Below, piece by piece: positions 31,863 to 41,818 of a DNA stretch of 47,467 bases; the first letter of the stretch is position 1, and each line of letters opens with the position of its first letter. The notes beneath the pieces are model-generated. The model searched no databases. It was not told where the DNA came from and worked only from the letters and a program-made list of their open reading frames with translations. The position numbers were made by a program, and so were the translations under genes. The stretch spans positions 1 to 47,467 of the forward strand of contig JBOFKI010000005.1 in the NCBI GenBank assembly GCA_051657245.1, given 5' to 3'. The stretch is from JBOFFI01 sp051657245 (GTDB taxonomy: Bacteria; Pseudomonadota; Alphaproteobacteria; Holosporales; JBOFFI01).

Positions 31863-33398
31863 TTATTTTTGCACTTGGTAAAAACGTGTCAAAGGTATGT
31901 TCAACCATTTTGTAAAGAAAAAGAAGAGGATGATACCTTCCGCAATCAAGAAAAAAGTTCCCAAAATCCTACTAAAAGAGGGGGTTTCTAAGCAACAAGT
32001 CAGTAAAATTTGGGTTCCTTGGAGGACAACAACGGTCAGCACGCACACGACTGATAACCTTAAGAAAAATCTACCCGAAGCAGCTGTAATTCCGAGGGTT
32101 CCACGCTTAGCTAAGATCACAGCCAATAAAACCGCATCCACCCACGCAGCTCCAGATGTTGCCAAAGCAATCCCTACGTGATGCCAAACTCCCATGAGGG
32201 CAAGACTTAACCCAAGGTCAACGATGATACTACAGGCCCCTGCCCACAGAGGCGTTTTGGTATCCCCCTCGGCAAAAAAGCGGCTGCTCAGCACTTTGGC
32301 GATCACGTAAGCGGGCAATCCAAGGGCATAAGCTCTTAATGTTTTTGCGGTTTCTAGCGTGTCAGTCGCTTTAAAAGCACCATGTTCAAAAATACTCGCA
32401 ACCAATGGTTTAGCAAACAGCAGCAAACACAGCATAGAAGGCAAGCTAAAAAAAAGTGATAATTCTATGGCCATCAATTGGCTTGTTTGGGCTTGTTCAA
32501 ATTGGTTGGAGCGAATTTGTTTGGATAGCATAGGGAGTAACACGGTGCTCACTGTAACCCCAATGACACTTAAAGGCAGCTGATTAAGACGATCAGCGAA
32601 CCCTAGATAGGCGATGCTCCCAACAGGCAACCAAGACGCTATAAACATTCCCAAAAATAAATTGACATTGCTGATGCCAGAACCCAAGGCTGCAGGCCCC
32701 ATTTTTAAAAAAAAATTTCTCAAATGAGGGGTCCATTGTGGACGAACAAGCTTCAAAAAAAAACCAATTTTCCAAGCAGGAACCATGACCCAAAGCAGCT
32801 GGGCCAAACCAGAAAGCCCGATGGTAAGGGCAAATATATAGCCTGGTTTTGAAACGGACGTATGCATTCCTAAAACAAACCCTACAATAAAAATATTACC
32901 TATCAGGGGGGACGAAGCAACTGCTGCAAAGCGTTCGAGAGAATTTAAAACCCCCCCATAGAGGGCTGTCAGAGAAATGAAAAGGATGAAAGGGAAAGTA
33001 ACCCGAGTGAACTGGATCAGATAATCCATCCGTTCTGGGGTTTTAACAAAACCAGGCAAGAGCACAGGCATAATTTCTGGCAAAAAAATCTCAACCAGCA
33101 AAACAAGCAGAACCAGAACCGTCAGGAGAAGGGTAAAGGCATGTTCCGCAAAAGTTTTGGCCTCTTCTGTTTTCCCCGAGGCCAGAAGGCCAGAAAAAAT
33201 GGGCACAAAACAGGCGTTAAAAGCTCCTTCTGCAAATAATCTTCGAAAAAATGCAGGAAGACGTACAGAAAGAGAGAGTGCATCTGTAACAGCCCCAGCT
33301 CCTAAAAAAGAGGCTGTAAGAAGCTCTCGAACAAACCCACCTAAACGACTAAGAATCGTGTAACTACTTACGGTAAAAATAGACCGAAAAAAAGACAT
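31863..33398 (-). CDS. murJ: Lipid II flippase MurJ (MviN)
   Basis: MurJ flips lipid II across the inner membrane for peptidoglycan synthesis. The 511-residue protein has about 14 hydrophobic helices. Family signs include SYTILSRLGGFVRELLTASFLGAG at the N-terminus, DALSLSVRLPAFFRRLFAEGAFNACFVPIF, and LALGLPAYVIAKVLSSRFFAEGDTKTP (close to the seventh-helix region). I chose the ATG at 33398; the longer frame starts at a TTG (33416). It indicates that the organism makes a murein layer, in line with nagZ in this window. Confidence 0.96.
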   Translation of the reverse strand: MSFFRSIFTVSSYTILSRLGGFVRELLTASFLGAGAVTDALSLSVRLPAFFRRLFAEGAFNACFVPIFSGLLASGKTEEAKTFAEHAFTLLLTVLVLLVLLVEIFLPEIMPVLLPGFVKTPERMDYLIQFTRVTFPFILFISLTALYGGVLNSLERFAAVASSPLIGNIFIVGFVLGMHTSVSKPGYIFALTIGLSGLAQLLWVMVPAWKIGFFLKLVRPQWTPHLRNFFLKMGPAALGSGISNVNLFLGMFIASWLPVGSIAYLGFADRLNQLPLSVIGVTVSTVLLPMLSKQIRSNQFEQAQTSQLMAIELSLFFSLPSMLCLLLFAKPLVASIFEHGAFKATDTLETAKTLRAYALGLPAYVIAKVLSSRFFAEGDTKTPLWAGACSIIVDLGLSLALMGVWHHVGIALATSGAAWVDAVLLAVILAKRGTLGITAASGRFFLRLSVVCVLTVVVLQGTQILLTCCLETPSFSRILGTFFLIAEGIILFFFFTKWLNIPLTRFYQVQK

Positions 33399-33556
33399 AA
33401 GGCGCGTCTTCCCCAACGATAAATAGTCTCACCAAGGGTCCAGTTTACAGCTTTTATAGAATATTTCAAGGGATGATAAGGGAAATTGACGCTTGCACCG
33501 TCTTTTCAAGTGGCTTAGCATCACCGTTTGCCAGAAGTCGATGGAGACAAACAAGT

Positions 33557-34642
33557 CTACATTGCAGGTAAAAATTTAAAAGGAATTGCTGGTTTTAAGA
33601 AAGAAGAAATTTCCCCAGAATAAACCTGTCCTTTGGCCATGTCCAACTTCAATACCGGAGCCCCTTCAGCAAAATTCAATTTACGTAAATCAACCCAAAA
33701 TGTGTTGGGGCGTGTTGAAGAATCGAAGTAGTAAACTAAATTTTTTTGATCAGCGATGGTGCGCCAAAGGGTAGAGGCAATATTGGGTTCATTAGGCGTT
33801 GTAATGCCCAGAGGTACGCTAACGGATCGAATAACACTTAGCACACTTGCAACGGCTTGGTTATCATAAGTTTGGCTTGGGACACTTTGAATCAGATTTT
33901 TATCAACGGCCTGCGGAATGGCGCCAATATAAAACGAAGTTCGAGCAAACCGGTCTGCAGCTCGGTTCGTTCCTGGCAAAAAGACACTCCCGCCAATTTT
34001 TTTCCAATATGCATCTAATGCAAGCTGCTCATCATATAAAGGTGAGTTGGTCATCACCTTATATTTCTTATCATGGTAAATGATAAGCTCACCTTTGACA
34101 TATTGAAAAATAGCTGAATCACCTGTGGAATCCGACAGGGATAGGTGTAAACTGCTGGCTGCCCCATTAGGCAAAGTAGGCGCCACAATCTGGAAAGGTC
34201 TTGTTTTCATTGCAGCAACAGCTTCCGCGACCGTAGCAAAATTGTCCAGTGCATACTGTCCCCAAAGGCTGATAGACAAGCGTGGGCGAGCAGGAGAGGC
34301 TGTGCCATAGTCAGATTCTGCCAGGTAAAGCAAATTCATAACTAATCCCTTTTCATTCATGCCATCAGCACTACCGACATTATAGCCTGCGGTGATGACG
34401 CTGCCATATTTTGCTTTCCATTGCGCTGAACCTGTGCCTGCTTCACCAGTGCGTTCAATGCCTCTAGGAAGGACCCAGATTTCCGATCCCATGTATTCGT
34501 TCCAATCCATGGAGCGGCCCGTAATGACCACATTATCTGAGCCAGTAAACAGGGCTCTGGTACAAGCATGGAGAGGCTCTGAAACCAGCATGCTTAAACC
34601 GGCAACACCTAGCATTAATTTTAATGTTTTAAATCTCTTCAT
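33557..34642 (-). CDS. Exported choloylglycine hydrolase/penicillin V acylase-family enzyme
   Basis: This 361-residue protein belongs to the linear amide C-N hydrolases of the Ntn type (bile salt hydrolase, penicillin V acylase). A signal peptide (KLMLGVAGLSMLVSEPLHA) ends exactly before Cys27 in ACTRALF, so signal removal would expose the N-terminal cysteine nucleophile. Other family features are VVITGRSMDWN, DGMNEKGLVMNLLYL, SISLWGQYALDNFATVAEAV and TNSPLYDEQL. The ATG at 34642 has AGGA a few bases upstream; the longer frame from 34720 is unlikely. Possible roles are hydrolysis of N-acyl amides such as acyl-homoserine lactones or host lipids; the substrate is unknown. Confidence 0.88.
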   Translation of the reverse strand: MKRFKTLKLMLGVAGLSMLVSEPLHACTRALFTGSDNVVITGRSMDWNEYMGSEIWVLPRGIERTGEAGTGSAQWKAKYGSVITAGYNVGSADGMNEKGLVMNLLYLAESDYGTASPARPRLSISLWGQYALDNFATVAEAVAAMKTRPFQIVAPTLPNGAASSLHLSLSDSTGDSAIFQYVKGELIIYHDKKYKVMTNSPLYDEQLALDAYWKKIGGSVFLPGTNRAADRFARTSFYIGAIPQAVDKNLIQSVPSQTYDNQAVASVLSVIRSVSVPLGITTPNEPNIASTLWRTIADQKNLVYYFDSSTRPNTFWVDLRKLNFAEGAPVLKLDMAKGQVYSGEISSFLKPAIPFKFLPAM

Positions 34643-34866
34643 GTCGGATCCTTGAAAAATAATTTTGATAATACATTGTAAAATAAAGAAGTTTAATATT
34701 TTCCTAATGAATGATATCAAATTGGGGTTAAGTCAGCTTTGCAGATTGAAGAGAGGCAATTTTTTTGATATTCCTAGACAAGCGTGCAACTTGTTTCTAG
34801 AAACGGACGCTGTGAGGCTTTTCAAAGCCTATCCCAAAACCTGTTAAACCTACATTTGGTAAACTG

Positions 34867-37545
34867 ATGATGAAAAGCCACGATATACGACAAGCGTTTC
34901 TTTCCTACTTTGCGAAACATGGACATACGGTTGTTCCCTCAAGCCCTTTGGTTCCTCACCAAGATCCTTCTTTATTGTTTACCAGTGCTGGAATGGTTCC
35001 TTTTAAGCAACTTTTCACAGGAGAAGAAACCCGCGCTTATGTTCGGGCTGCCAGTTCCCAAAAATGTTTGCGAGCAGGAGGCAAGCACAATGATTTGGAG
35101 AATGTAGGCTATACCCCCAGGCATCACACCTTTTTTGAGATGTTGGGGAATTTTTCTTTTGGGGATTATTTTAAAGAGGAAGCCATTGTCTTGGCTTGGG
35201 AGCTATTGACCCAAGTTTTTCAACTCCCCAAAGAACGCTTGTGGGTTACCGTTTATGCAGAAGATGAAGAAGCTTTTGAGTTATGGCAAAAGGTTGCGGG
35301 CCTTTCCCAAGATCGTATTTTAAAAATTTCTACCAGTGACAATTTTTGGTCCATGGGGGACACAGGCCCATGCGGTCCCTGCTCAGAGATTTTTTACGAC
35401 CATGGCGACCATCTACCAGGAGGGCTTCCCGGCACTCCTGAACAAGACGGAGATCGCTTTGTGGAGATCTGGAACCTCGTTTTTATGCAATATGAACAAC
35501 AGGCCCCAGATCAACGCGTCAACCTTCCCAAGCCCTCCATCGACACAGGCATGGGACTTGAGCGCATCGCCGCAGTTTTACAACAGGTGCATGACAATTA
35601 TGAGACAGACGTTCTGAAAGCCCTTGTTGAAGCCTCAGCAGACCTCACCCGCCACCCTGCCACAGGAGTGCCCCTCTTCTCTCACCGAATTATCGCAGAC
35701 CACCTGCGGGCTGGGTGTTTTCTCATTGCAGACGGCGTCTTGCCCACCAATGAAGGGCGCGGCTATGTTTTGCGAAGAATTTTGAGGCGCGCCATGCGCC
35801 ACGCCTATCAACTGGGCGCCCAAGACCCCCTGATGCCGCGTTTAGCGCCCGAGCTCATCACCCTCATGGGAGCTGCCTATCCAGAGCTCTCCCGGGCCCA
35901 AGCGCTTATTGTGCAAACCTTAGATTTGGAAGAACGTCGCTTCCAGCAAACCCTTGAGCGAGGTCTTCGATTGTTGGAAGAGGAAACACAGCGCCTCAAC
36001 GCAGGTCAGGTCCTTCCAGGAGAGGTTGCCTTCAAGCTTTATGACACCTACGGCTTTCCGGTGGATTTAACTGAATCCATCTTAAGAGAAAAACAGCTTT
36101 CCCTGGACACCCTTAGCTTTCAAGACGCGATGGCCCGCCAAAAAGCAGAAGCAAGGGCTTCCTGGGCTGGCTCCGGTGAAACAGCAACGCTCCCCATCTA
36201 TGCAGATCTCCGCCATAAACATGGAAGTACTGAATTTTTAGGCTATACCTGTGAAACAACCCAAGCGGTCGTTCAGGCCTTGCTGAAAGAAGGAATCCTT
36301 GTCGACAAAGCAGGCCCCGGGGAACAAGTCACCCTCCTTACCAACCAAACCCCTTTTTATGGTGAATCAGGTGGGCAAATGGGAGACACAGGCCACGCAT
36401 CTTTTGGAAAGGATGGAGTTGTAGAGATTATCCAAACGCGAAACATTCACAATCTCTACCTCCACGAAGGTAAGATCAAAACAGGAACTTTAATTCCTAG
36501 CCAAGATATAACCCTCGTCGTAGACAGCGCCCGTCGATCAAATCTGCGGCGTAACCATTCAGCCACCCACCTCCTGCACAGCGCGTTGCGTAAGTGCTTG
36601 GGAACCCACGTCACCCAAAAAGGCTCCCTGGTTGCCCCTGATAAGCTTCGTTTTGACTTTAGCCATCCTATCCCTTTAACGCCTCAAGAGCTTTTGCAGG
36701 TGGAGCAGTATGTGAACCAACAAATTCGCACTAACACAGACGTAGAAACACGGCTGATGACTCCGGAGCAAGCCATTGAACAAGGCGCTCTCGCGCTTTT
36801 TGGGGAAAAATATGGCGAAGAAGTCCGGGTAATCTCCATGGGGGACCAGCCAGAAGCTGGCCCTGTATTTTCCGTTGAATTATGTGGTGGCACCCATGTT
36901 CGCCGAACCGGCGATATCGGCGCATTCAAGATTGTCCAAGAAACAGGCATTGCTTCAGGGGTGCGACGCATCGAAGCCCTCACGGGAGAAGGCGTTGATG
37001 CCTACCTCCACACCCAAGAGCGCTTAGTAAAAGATTGCGCGAACCTTTTAAAAACAACCCCAGATAGTGCTTTACCAGAAAAGCTTGCCCAAATTTTGGA
37101 AACAGCTCGGCGTTTTGAAAAAGAAGCGTCTCACCTGCGCCAACAGCTTGCTTCAGGTATCACTCAGCAAACAACAGAAGCCAAAGAGCTTTTGGGGAAG
37201 CTATCTGGAGAGCGTCCTGTTCATTGGATCTTCCGCTGTGTGGAGGATCTTTCTTCCAAAGAGATGAAAACCGTTGTAGACCAGATGAAACAACAGGTTG
37301 ATTCAGGAATCGCGGTTTTATTAAGCCAACAAGGAGATAAAGCCTCTGTAGTGGTGGGGATTTCAGAGTCTCTAACGCCAGAGCTGGATGCTGCTGCTTT
37401 CGCTAAACAAGCTGCCATATTGTTGGGAGGGCAAGGTGGAGGCGGGCGCCGGGACCTTGCCCAGGCAGGAGGCGGCAGATCGCCTGACCCTCAAAAGTTT
37501 GAAGCAGCCCTGAAGGATCAGGCTAAAAATCTTATTTTAAACTAA
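34867..37545 (+). CDS. alaS: Alanyl-tRNA synthetase
   Basis: The 892-residue protein is full length for AlaRS. The class II catalytic domain starts DIRQAFLSYFAKHGHTVVPSSPLVP and includes the motif 2 region and GPCGPCSEIFYDHG. The editing domain has NHSATHLLHSALRK (zinc-binding histidines) and ELCGGTHVRRTGDIG. The C-terminal DHHA1 domain carries GGQGGGGRRDLAQAGG. The start is one of two adjacent ATG codons (34867 or 34870). It ends four bases into the convergent RTX gene. Confidence 0.97.
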   Translation: MMKSHDIRQAFLSYFAKHGHTVVPSSPLVPHQDPSLLFTSAGMVPFKQLFTGEETRAYVRAASSQKCLRAGGKHNDLENVGYTPRHHTFFEMLGNFSFGDYFKEEAIVLAWELLTQVFQLPKERLWVTVYAEDEEAFELWQKVAGLSQDRILKISTSDNFWSMGDTGPCGPCSEIFYDHGDHLPGGLPGTPEQDGDRFVEIWNLVFMQYEQQAPDQRVNLPKPSIDTGMGLERIAAVLQQVHDNYETDVLKALVEASADLTRHPATGVPLFSHRIIADHLRAGCFLIADGVLPTNEGRGYVLRRILRRAMRHAYQLGAQDPLMPRLAPELITLMGAAYPELSRAQALIVQTLDLEERRFQQTLERGLRLLEEETQRLNAGQVLPGEVAFKLYDTYGFPVDLTESILREKQLSLDTLSFQDAMARQKAEARASWAGSGETATLPIYADLRHKHGSTEFLGYTCETTQAVVQALLKEGILVDKAGPGEQVTLLTNQTPFYGESGGQMGDTGHASFGKDGVVEIIQTRNIHNLYLHEGKIKTGTLIPSQDITLVVDSARRSNLRRNHSATHLLHSALRKCLGTHVTQKGSLVAPDKLRFDFSHPIPLTPQELLQVEQYVNQQIRTNTDVETRLMTPEQAIEQGALALFGEKYGEEVRVISMGDQPEAGPVFSVELCGGTHVRRTGDIGAFKIVQETGIASGVRRIEALTGEGVDAYLHTQERLVKDCANLLKTTPDSALPEKLAQILETARRFEKEASHLRQQLASGITQQTTEAKELLGKLSGERPVHWIFRCVEDLSSKEMKTVVDQMKQQVDSGIAVLLSQQGDKASVVVGISESLTPELDAAAFAKQAAILLGGQGGGGRRDLAQAGGGRSPDPQKFEAALKDQAKNLILN

Positions 37546-40500
37546 AGAATCGTAATCCCCGTTTGTATGTTGAGGGTTGTGGTGTGGGTCAGGGTGTCTT
37601 TATAAACGTTATAAACTGTGCCATCAACTGTTTGGATACCCGTAAGGCTCCAGCTTAAAAGACCGTCTTTCAGCTGAACCGTGTTGCCTACATTTCCATG
37701 GATGGTCAGCTCCGTTGCGCCGCTGCCTCCCCCTGAATTCACAAGGCTGTTGACGGATGTGCGATCCAACACAAGGGTGTTGTTTCCTGAGTTCAAATCC
37801 ACAATCTCCATGCTTTTAAAGGAAGACCCGCTCGAAGATGTCAGGTCAAGGGTTAGCCCAGATCCCTGAAACAACAGGGTATCGGTTCCCCCTTCACCAT
37901 CAAAGAGAGAGCCGCTCACAAAGCCGCTAAAGTGAAGCGTATCATCTCCGCCGCCTCCTTTGAGTTGGTTGGCACCACCGCCCCCAATCAAAACATCGTT
38001 CCCGGCACCCCCTGTCAAAATATCAGCTGCCGCACCCCCTTTCAAGATGACAGAGGTGCCCACACCAGAAGCCGAAGCGTTGCCCTCTAACTTACCTGTT
38101 GTCAAACTGCTACCATCAATCACCAAGAAAGATCCTGGCGCAACCGTTCCTGAGGCAAGGCTGATCACTTGATCCTCCGTCGTTGCCGTTGTGATGATGT
38201 ATTCAACATTAGCAAAACTTGAGGTCGTGAATTTCTGCGACATAGTCCCCAGCTTGATGGTGTCAATCCCGCCCCCTAGGTCAACTTTAAAGTTCGAATC
38301 AACAGCGGTGGTAAACGTGATAGTGTCATTATAAACATCCGCTGGGTTGCTCATTTTAACGGTTTCCACGTTTGCCAAGCGCAGGATATTTGGGCCCTCT
38401 GAATTTAAGGTCAAATCATCATTGCTCCCCAGAAGGTTGATCAACCCATTCGTGGTGACAGAAAAAGGCATGACATACGTGTCACTGCGGGACAGACCCA
38501 AAGCCCAGGTGTCTAAAACCGACCGGCTCGCCGCCACGGGATCGCTATCAAATTTAATACTCAAGAGCGTACTGGTTGGGTTAGGAACCGCAGCGAAGGT
38601 TTCATCTGTTGGGTTAAACACCAAAGCCCGGAGGGCAGCTTGAGCCGTTGCTGCATTGACGTTTTCAAGCTTATAGACACCAGGGCTTTCAAGGACGAAG
38701 CCTCCTCCTGAAAGAACGCCTTTTGAGGCGGTATCCAAACTGACCCGAACCGTGAAATTCGCCCCCGTTGGGTTGACGATTTCGGCATTTTCAAAAGGAT
38801 TCACCAGATCCGTCTCAAGCATTTTGTAGGGATCTGAAGAAATCCCTGTAACTGTCACCACATCAGGCCTATCATTAACAAAAATGGTGAAAGGATTATT
38901 GAAGGTAAGGTTGGTCGCATCTTTGGCCTGCACGATAATGTTGTAAGAAGATTGGGTTTCAAAATCTAAGAAAACGCCTGCTTTCACCTTGAGAGTGGTC
39001 CCCACAATCTCAAATTTACCCGATGGGTCTGAGAACAGCGTAAAGCTGGCGATATTATTCTCAGGGTCTGAACCTGAAAGCGTCCCTATGGTTGCACCCA
39101 AAGCATTCTCGTTCACGGAGCTATTAGAGAGGGTGATGGCCGTGGGGGCCTCGTCGACATTGGTCACGGAGATGGGGAAGATCTGGTCAACGTAGGCCCC
39201 GCTCGAATCGGTGGAGCGCACGGTCACGCTGTAGCTGGATTGGCCCTCAAAGTTAAGCCCGAGGGTGTTCACCTGGAGCTGGTCGCCCACAATCTTAAAG
39301 GCGCTGACATCCCCCCCCACCAGGGTGTAGGTGAAGGTGGTGTCCCCCGCATCAGGGTCTTGCGTGGAGAGCGTCCCCACCAAGGCACCGATGGCGCTGT
39401 TCTCCGGCACACTTGTGTGATCCAGCTGAATCCCCGTGGGGGTATCGTTGGCATCCGTCACCGAGATGGGGAAGATCTGGTCAACGTAGGCCCCGCTCGA
39501 ATCGGTGGAGCGCACGGTCACGCTATAGCTGGATTGGCCCTCAAAGTTAAGCCCGAGGGTGTTCACCTGGAGCTGGTCGCCCACAATCTTAAAGGCGCTG
39601 ACATCCCCCCCCACCAGGGTGTAGGTGAAGGTGGTGTCCCCCGCATCAGGGTCTTGCGTGGACAGCGTCCCCACCAAGGCACCGATGGCGCTGTTCTCCG
39701 GCACACTTGTGTGATCCAGCTGAATCCCCGTGGGGGCTTGGTTAGTAGGTCCACCGCCACCGCCACCGCCACCACCGCCGCCGCTTGCTGGGTTAGCAAC
39801 AATTGTAAAAGGCGCCTCAAAAGATAGCCCATCCTCGTTGAGGGCTTTAATGCCAATGGTTTCATTATTGCTGAGCGAAGATCCATCTTTTAATTTTAAT
39901 TGGAAAATTCCTTCTGAATTTTGAATAATTTCAAAGGGGCTATTGTCGTCGGTGATGGCGTAGCCGCTAATGTTGTTCTCAGGGTCTAAGCCTGAGAGAT
40001 CCCCCACAATTACGCCTGCTTGACCCTGTGTAACAGAATTTCCACTCAAGGAGATGGCCGTCGGTGCCTCATTCACATTCGTCACGTTGATGGTAAAGGT
40101 CTGCTCTGTGCTCAAAATTCCCTGATCTGTAGAGCGACCCCGGATGCTGTAGGTGGTCTTCTGGCTCTCAAAATCTAAGCTTGTATTAAGCTTCAGCTCA
40201 TTCCCATCGATGGTGAAGGCGCTGTTATCTCCATCACCTTCCCCTTCCACAAAGGTGTAAGTGAATTCGTTTTCAGCATCTGGATCTTGCGTGCCCAAGA
40301 CCCCAATTGTAGTTCCATCGGCTAAATCTTCTCTCATACTGTTGACAGCCGAACCTGTTATAGGATCTATAAGCGTTATGGCCGTAGGCGCTTCATTCAC
40401 ATTCGTCACGTTGATGGTGAATTCTTTTACAAAGGAAAGTCCACCCTGGTCTTTTACTTGGACCTGGATTATGTAAGAGGTCCTTAGACCTTCAAAATTA

Positions 40501-41480
40501 AATTCAGCATTTGTCCTGATGCTCCCAATCTGAAAAAAAGCGTTGTCAGGGTAGTTGATATTAATTGGCAGGGAGAACGTCAAGACGTCTCCACTGCTGA
40601 GGTTAGGGTCAACACCTGTCAACGAACCTATAAAGGTCCCAATAGGAACGTTTTCAGGCACAAGGTTATTCGACAAAATGATGTCCGTGGGGGCTAAATT
40701 AATGAAGCCACTACCGCCACCGCCGCCTGAACCGCCACCACCACTACCGCCACCGCCGCCTGAACCGCCACCACCATGGAAAAATTCAGATGCAGAAGGT
40801 GTTCCAAGATATTGATTTTTAAGAAAATGGCTTCCGATGAGGGAGCTGAGCCCCGACCCCGCAAAAGCTTCTCCTGCCCCTGCGAAAGTATAGTCTCCAG
40901 AGCCTAAATCAAGGGGGTTTAAGCTGATCTTAGCCATCAGGGTTTCTGTGATGAAGGGCCTTAGGGTTGGGATCGCGCTTCCAACACTGTCCCAAAACGC
41001 TACAAGCTCGCTGAATGCATGGCGAATGTCATCTGGAGAAGCCATGTTTTGCACAGGAGAATTGAGCAAACCCTCCAAAGGCTTTAGGTGCTCTGATAGC
41101 TGATCTAAGACACCGGAAGGTAAAGTACCATTCTCAGAAAGCAAAAATCCCTTTAGGTCTTTCATATATTCTTCTACAAAATTTAAATTATTTTTGAAAA
41201 GCAGGAAAAGTCTGTCGTCAAATTTTGGCGTGAAAGCCGATTTCATCAAATCCAAGACATGGGGTGAAGGATCAAGGGTTGCTATCATGGAAAGCTGGCC
41301 TGCTAGCCCCTTTGGCTGATCTCCCGGATGCTGTGGTAAGGAAAACGTGAACTGAAAATCAAATTCAGGTGTGGCGATCAGCTGAAGCTTGCTATCAGGA
41401 ATTCCCTTAAATAGAGCGCTGTTTAAGGATGCAAGCTTTGCCTCCACAGATGATATTGTGTTTTTAACTTCTTTTTCCAT
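37542..41480 (-). CDS. Large cadherin-like/RTX repeat protein, putative type I-secreted adhesin
   Basis: The 1312-residue protein has no signal peptide. Residues 1-235 are a helical region of unknown role. A (Gly)4-5Ser linker (about 234-258) leads into six cadherin-like repeats, each with APTxIxLxxxSVPEN, VGTLSTQDPD-type and ISVTNVNE-type strands (about 260-900). A run of eleven Gly (about 565-575) separates two groups. Two of the repeats are 98-residue twins. After a further beta-rich region comes a short RTX tract near 1145-1180 (ADILTGGAGNDVLIGGGGAN, then GGGGDDTLHF), which binds calcium. The C-terminus (TTTLNIQTGITIL) is hydrophobic, as in type I secretion signals. No transporter genes lie nearby. 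Function as adhesin is inferred from architecture. Confidence 0.85.
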   Translation of the reverse strand: MEKEVKNTISSVEAKLASLNSALFKGIPDSKLQLIATPEFDFQFTFSLPQHPGDQPKGLAGQLSMIATLDPSPHVLDLMKSAFTPKFDDRLFLLFKNNLNFVEEYMKDLKGFLLSENGTLPSGVLDQLSEHLKPLEGLLNSPVQNMASPDDIRHAFSELVAFWDSVGSAIPTLRPFITETLMAKISLNPLDLGSGDYTFAGAGEAFAGSGLSSLIGSHFLKNQYLGTPSASEFFHGGGGSGGGGGSGGGGSGGGGGSGFINLAPTDIILSNNLVPENVPIGTFIGSLTGVDPNLSSGDVLTFSLPININYPDNAFFQIGSIRTNAEFNFEGLRTSYIIQVQVKDQGGLSFVKEFTINVTNVNEAPTAITLIDPITGSAVNSMREDLADGTTIGVLGTQDPDAENEFTYTFVEGEGDGDNSAFTIDGNELKLNTSLDFESQKTTYSIRGRSTDQGILSTEQTFTINVTNVNEAPTAISLSGNSVTQGQAGVIVGDLSGLDPENNISGYAITDDNSPFEIIQNSEGIFQLKLKDGSSLSNNETIGIKALNEDGLSFEAPFTIVANPASGGGGGGGGGGGPTNQAPTGIQLDHTSVPENSAIGALVGTLSTQDPDAGDTTFTYTLVGGDVSAFKIVGDQLQVNTLGLNFEGQSSYSVTVRSTDSSGAYVDQIFPISVTDANDTPTGIQLDHTSVPENSAIGALVGTLSTQDPDAGDTTFTYTLVGGDVSAFKIVGDQLQVNTLGLNFEGQSSYSVTVRSTDSSGAYVDQIFPISVTNVDEAPTAITLSNSSVNENALGATIGTLSGSDPENNIASFTLFSDPSGKFEIVGTTLKVKAGVFLDFETQSSYNIIVQAKDATNLTFNNPFTIFVNDRPDVVTVTGISSDPYKMLETDLVNPFENAEIVNPTGANFTVRVSLDTASKGVLSGGGFVLESPGVYKLENVNAATAQAALRALVFNPTDETFAAVPNPTSTLLSIKFDSDPVAASRSVLDTWALGLSRSDTYVMPFSVTTNGLINLLGSNDDLTLNSEGPNILRLANVETVKMSNPADVYNDTITFTTAVDSNFKVDLGGGIDTIKLGTMSQKFTTSSFANVEYIITTATTEDQVISLASGTVAPGSFLVIDGSSLTTGKLEGNASASGVGTSVILKGGAAADILTGGAGNDVLIGGGGANQLKGGGGDDTLHFSGFVSGSLFDGEGGTDTLLFQGSGLTLDLTSSSGSSFKSMEIVDLNSGNNTLVLDRTSVNSLVNSGGGSGATELTIHGNVGNTVQLKDGLLSWSLTGIQTVDGTVYNVYKDTLTHTTTLNIQTGITIL
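39169..39735 (-). repeat. Tandem 294-nt duplication within the cadherin-like region
   Basis: The block starting at 39169 recurs at 39463, a shift of exactly 294 nt (98 codons). The two copies agree over about 273 bases with only two or so differences (for example GCTG/GCTA near 39230 and 39524). They encode the identical cadherin-like domain starting PTGIQLDHTSVPENSAIGA. The near-perfect identity shows a recent unit duplication. Confidence 0.9.
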
Positions 41481-41818
41481 GTTCGGCCCCTCCTCTTGAG
41501 AAGATGTTTTATGATTATGGAAATATTATAGCACAACTATTTGATAAGTATTATTTTTTATTTTGAGAAAAAAATATAATTGTTAACTTTTTATTTCTCT
41601 TTTTTTGCGAGTAAAAAAACATTATCTTGCCAGACACAATAAACGAACTCAAATCCAGCTAAAATTTTTTCATAGGCCTGAACGCACACTTCAAGAGGAT
41701 TATGTCAAAGTCGGGATTAGGTTTGCAAAACCATGCGGACGTTTCCTCTTTACAGAAGTAAAAACTTGTTTTTCTATAGTTTGATATAGCCTGTTTTTGA
41801 CCCAATAGAGAAGTTTTT
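41481..41818. other. Gap between RTX gene and metG, with a short coding remnant
   Basis: These 338 bases hold the RTX promoter region (very A/T-rich, 41500-41610) and the metG leader. Between about 41590 and 41700 on the minus strand an open stretch reads HNPLEVCVQAYEKILAGFE then FVYCVWQDNVFLLAKK and ends, with a stop just before it. It looks like the C-terminal tail of a lost protein, but I cannot name the family. Confidence 0.3.

Noticed and set aside
33540..33622. Plus-strand peptide EVDGDKQVYIAGKNLKG near the hydrolase stop
   Set aside because: No start codon with signal, partly antisense to the hydrolase end and no match to a known domain.
39240..39827. 195-codon open frame antisense to the adhesin, with an internal repeat
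   Set aside because: It lies entirely opposite the duplicated cadherin-like units, and its repeat is just their mirror. No start signal or family resemblance.
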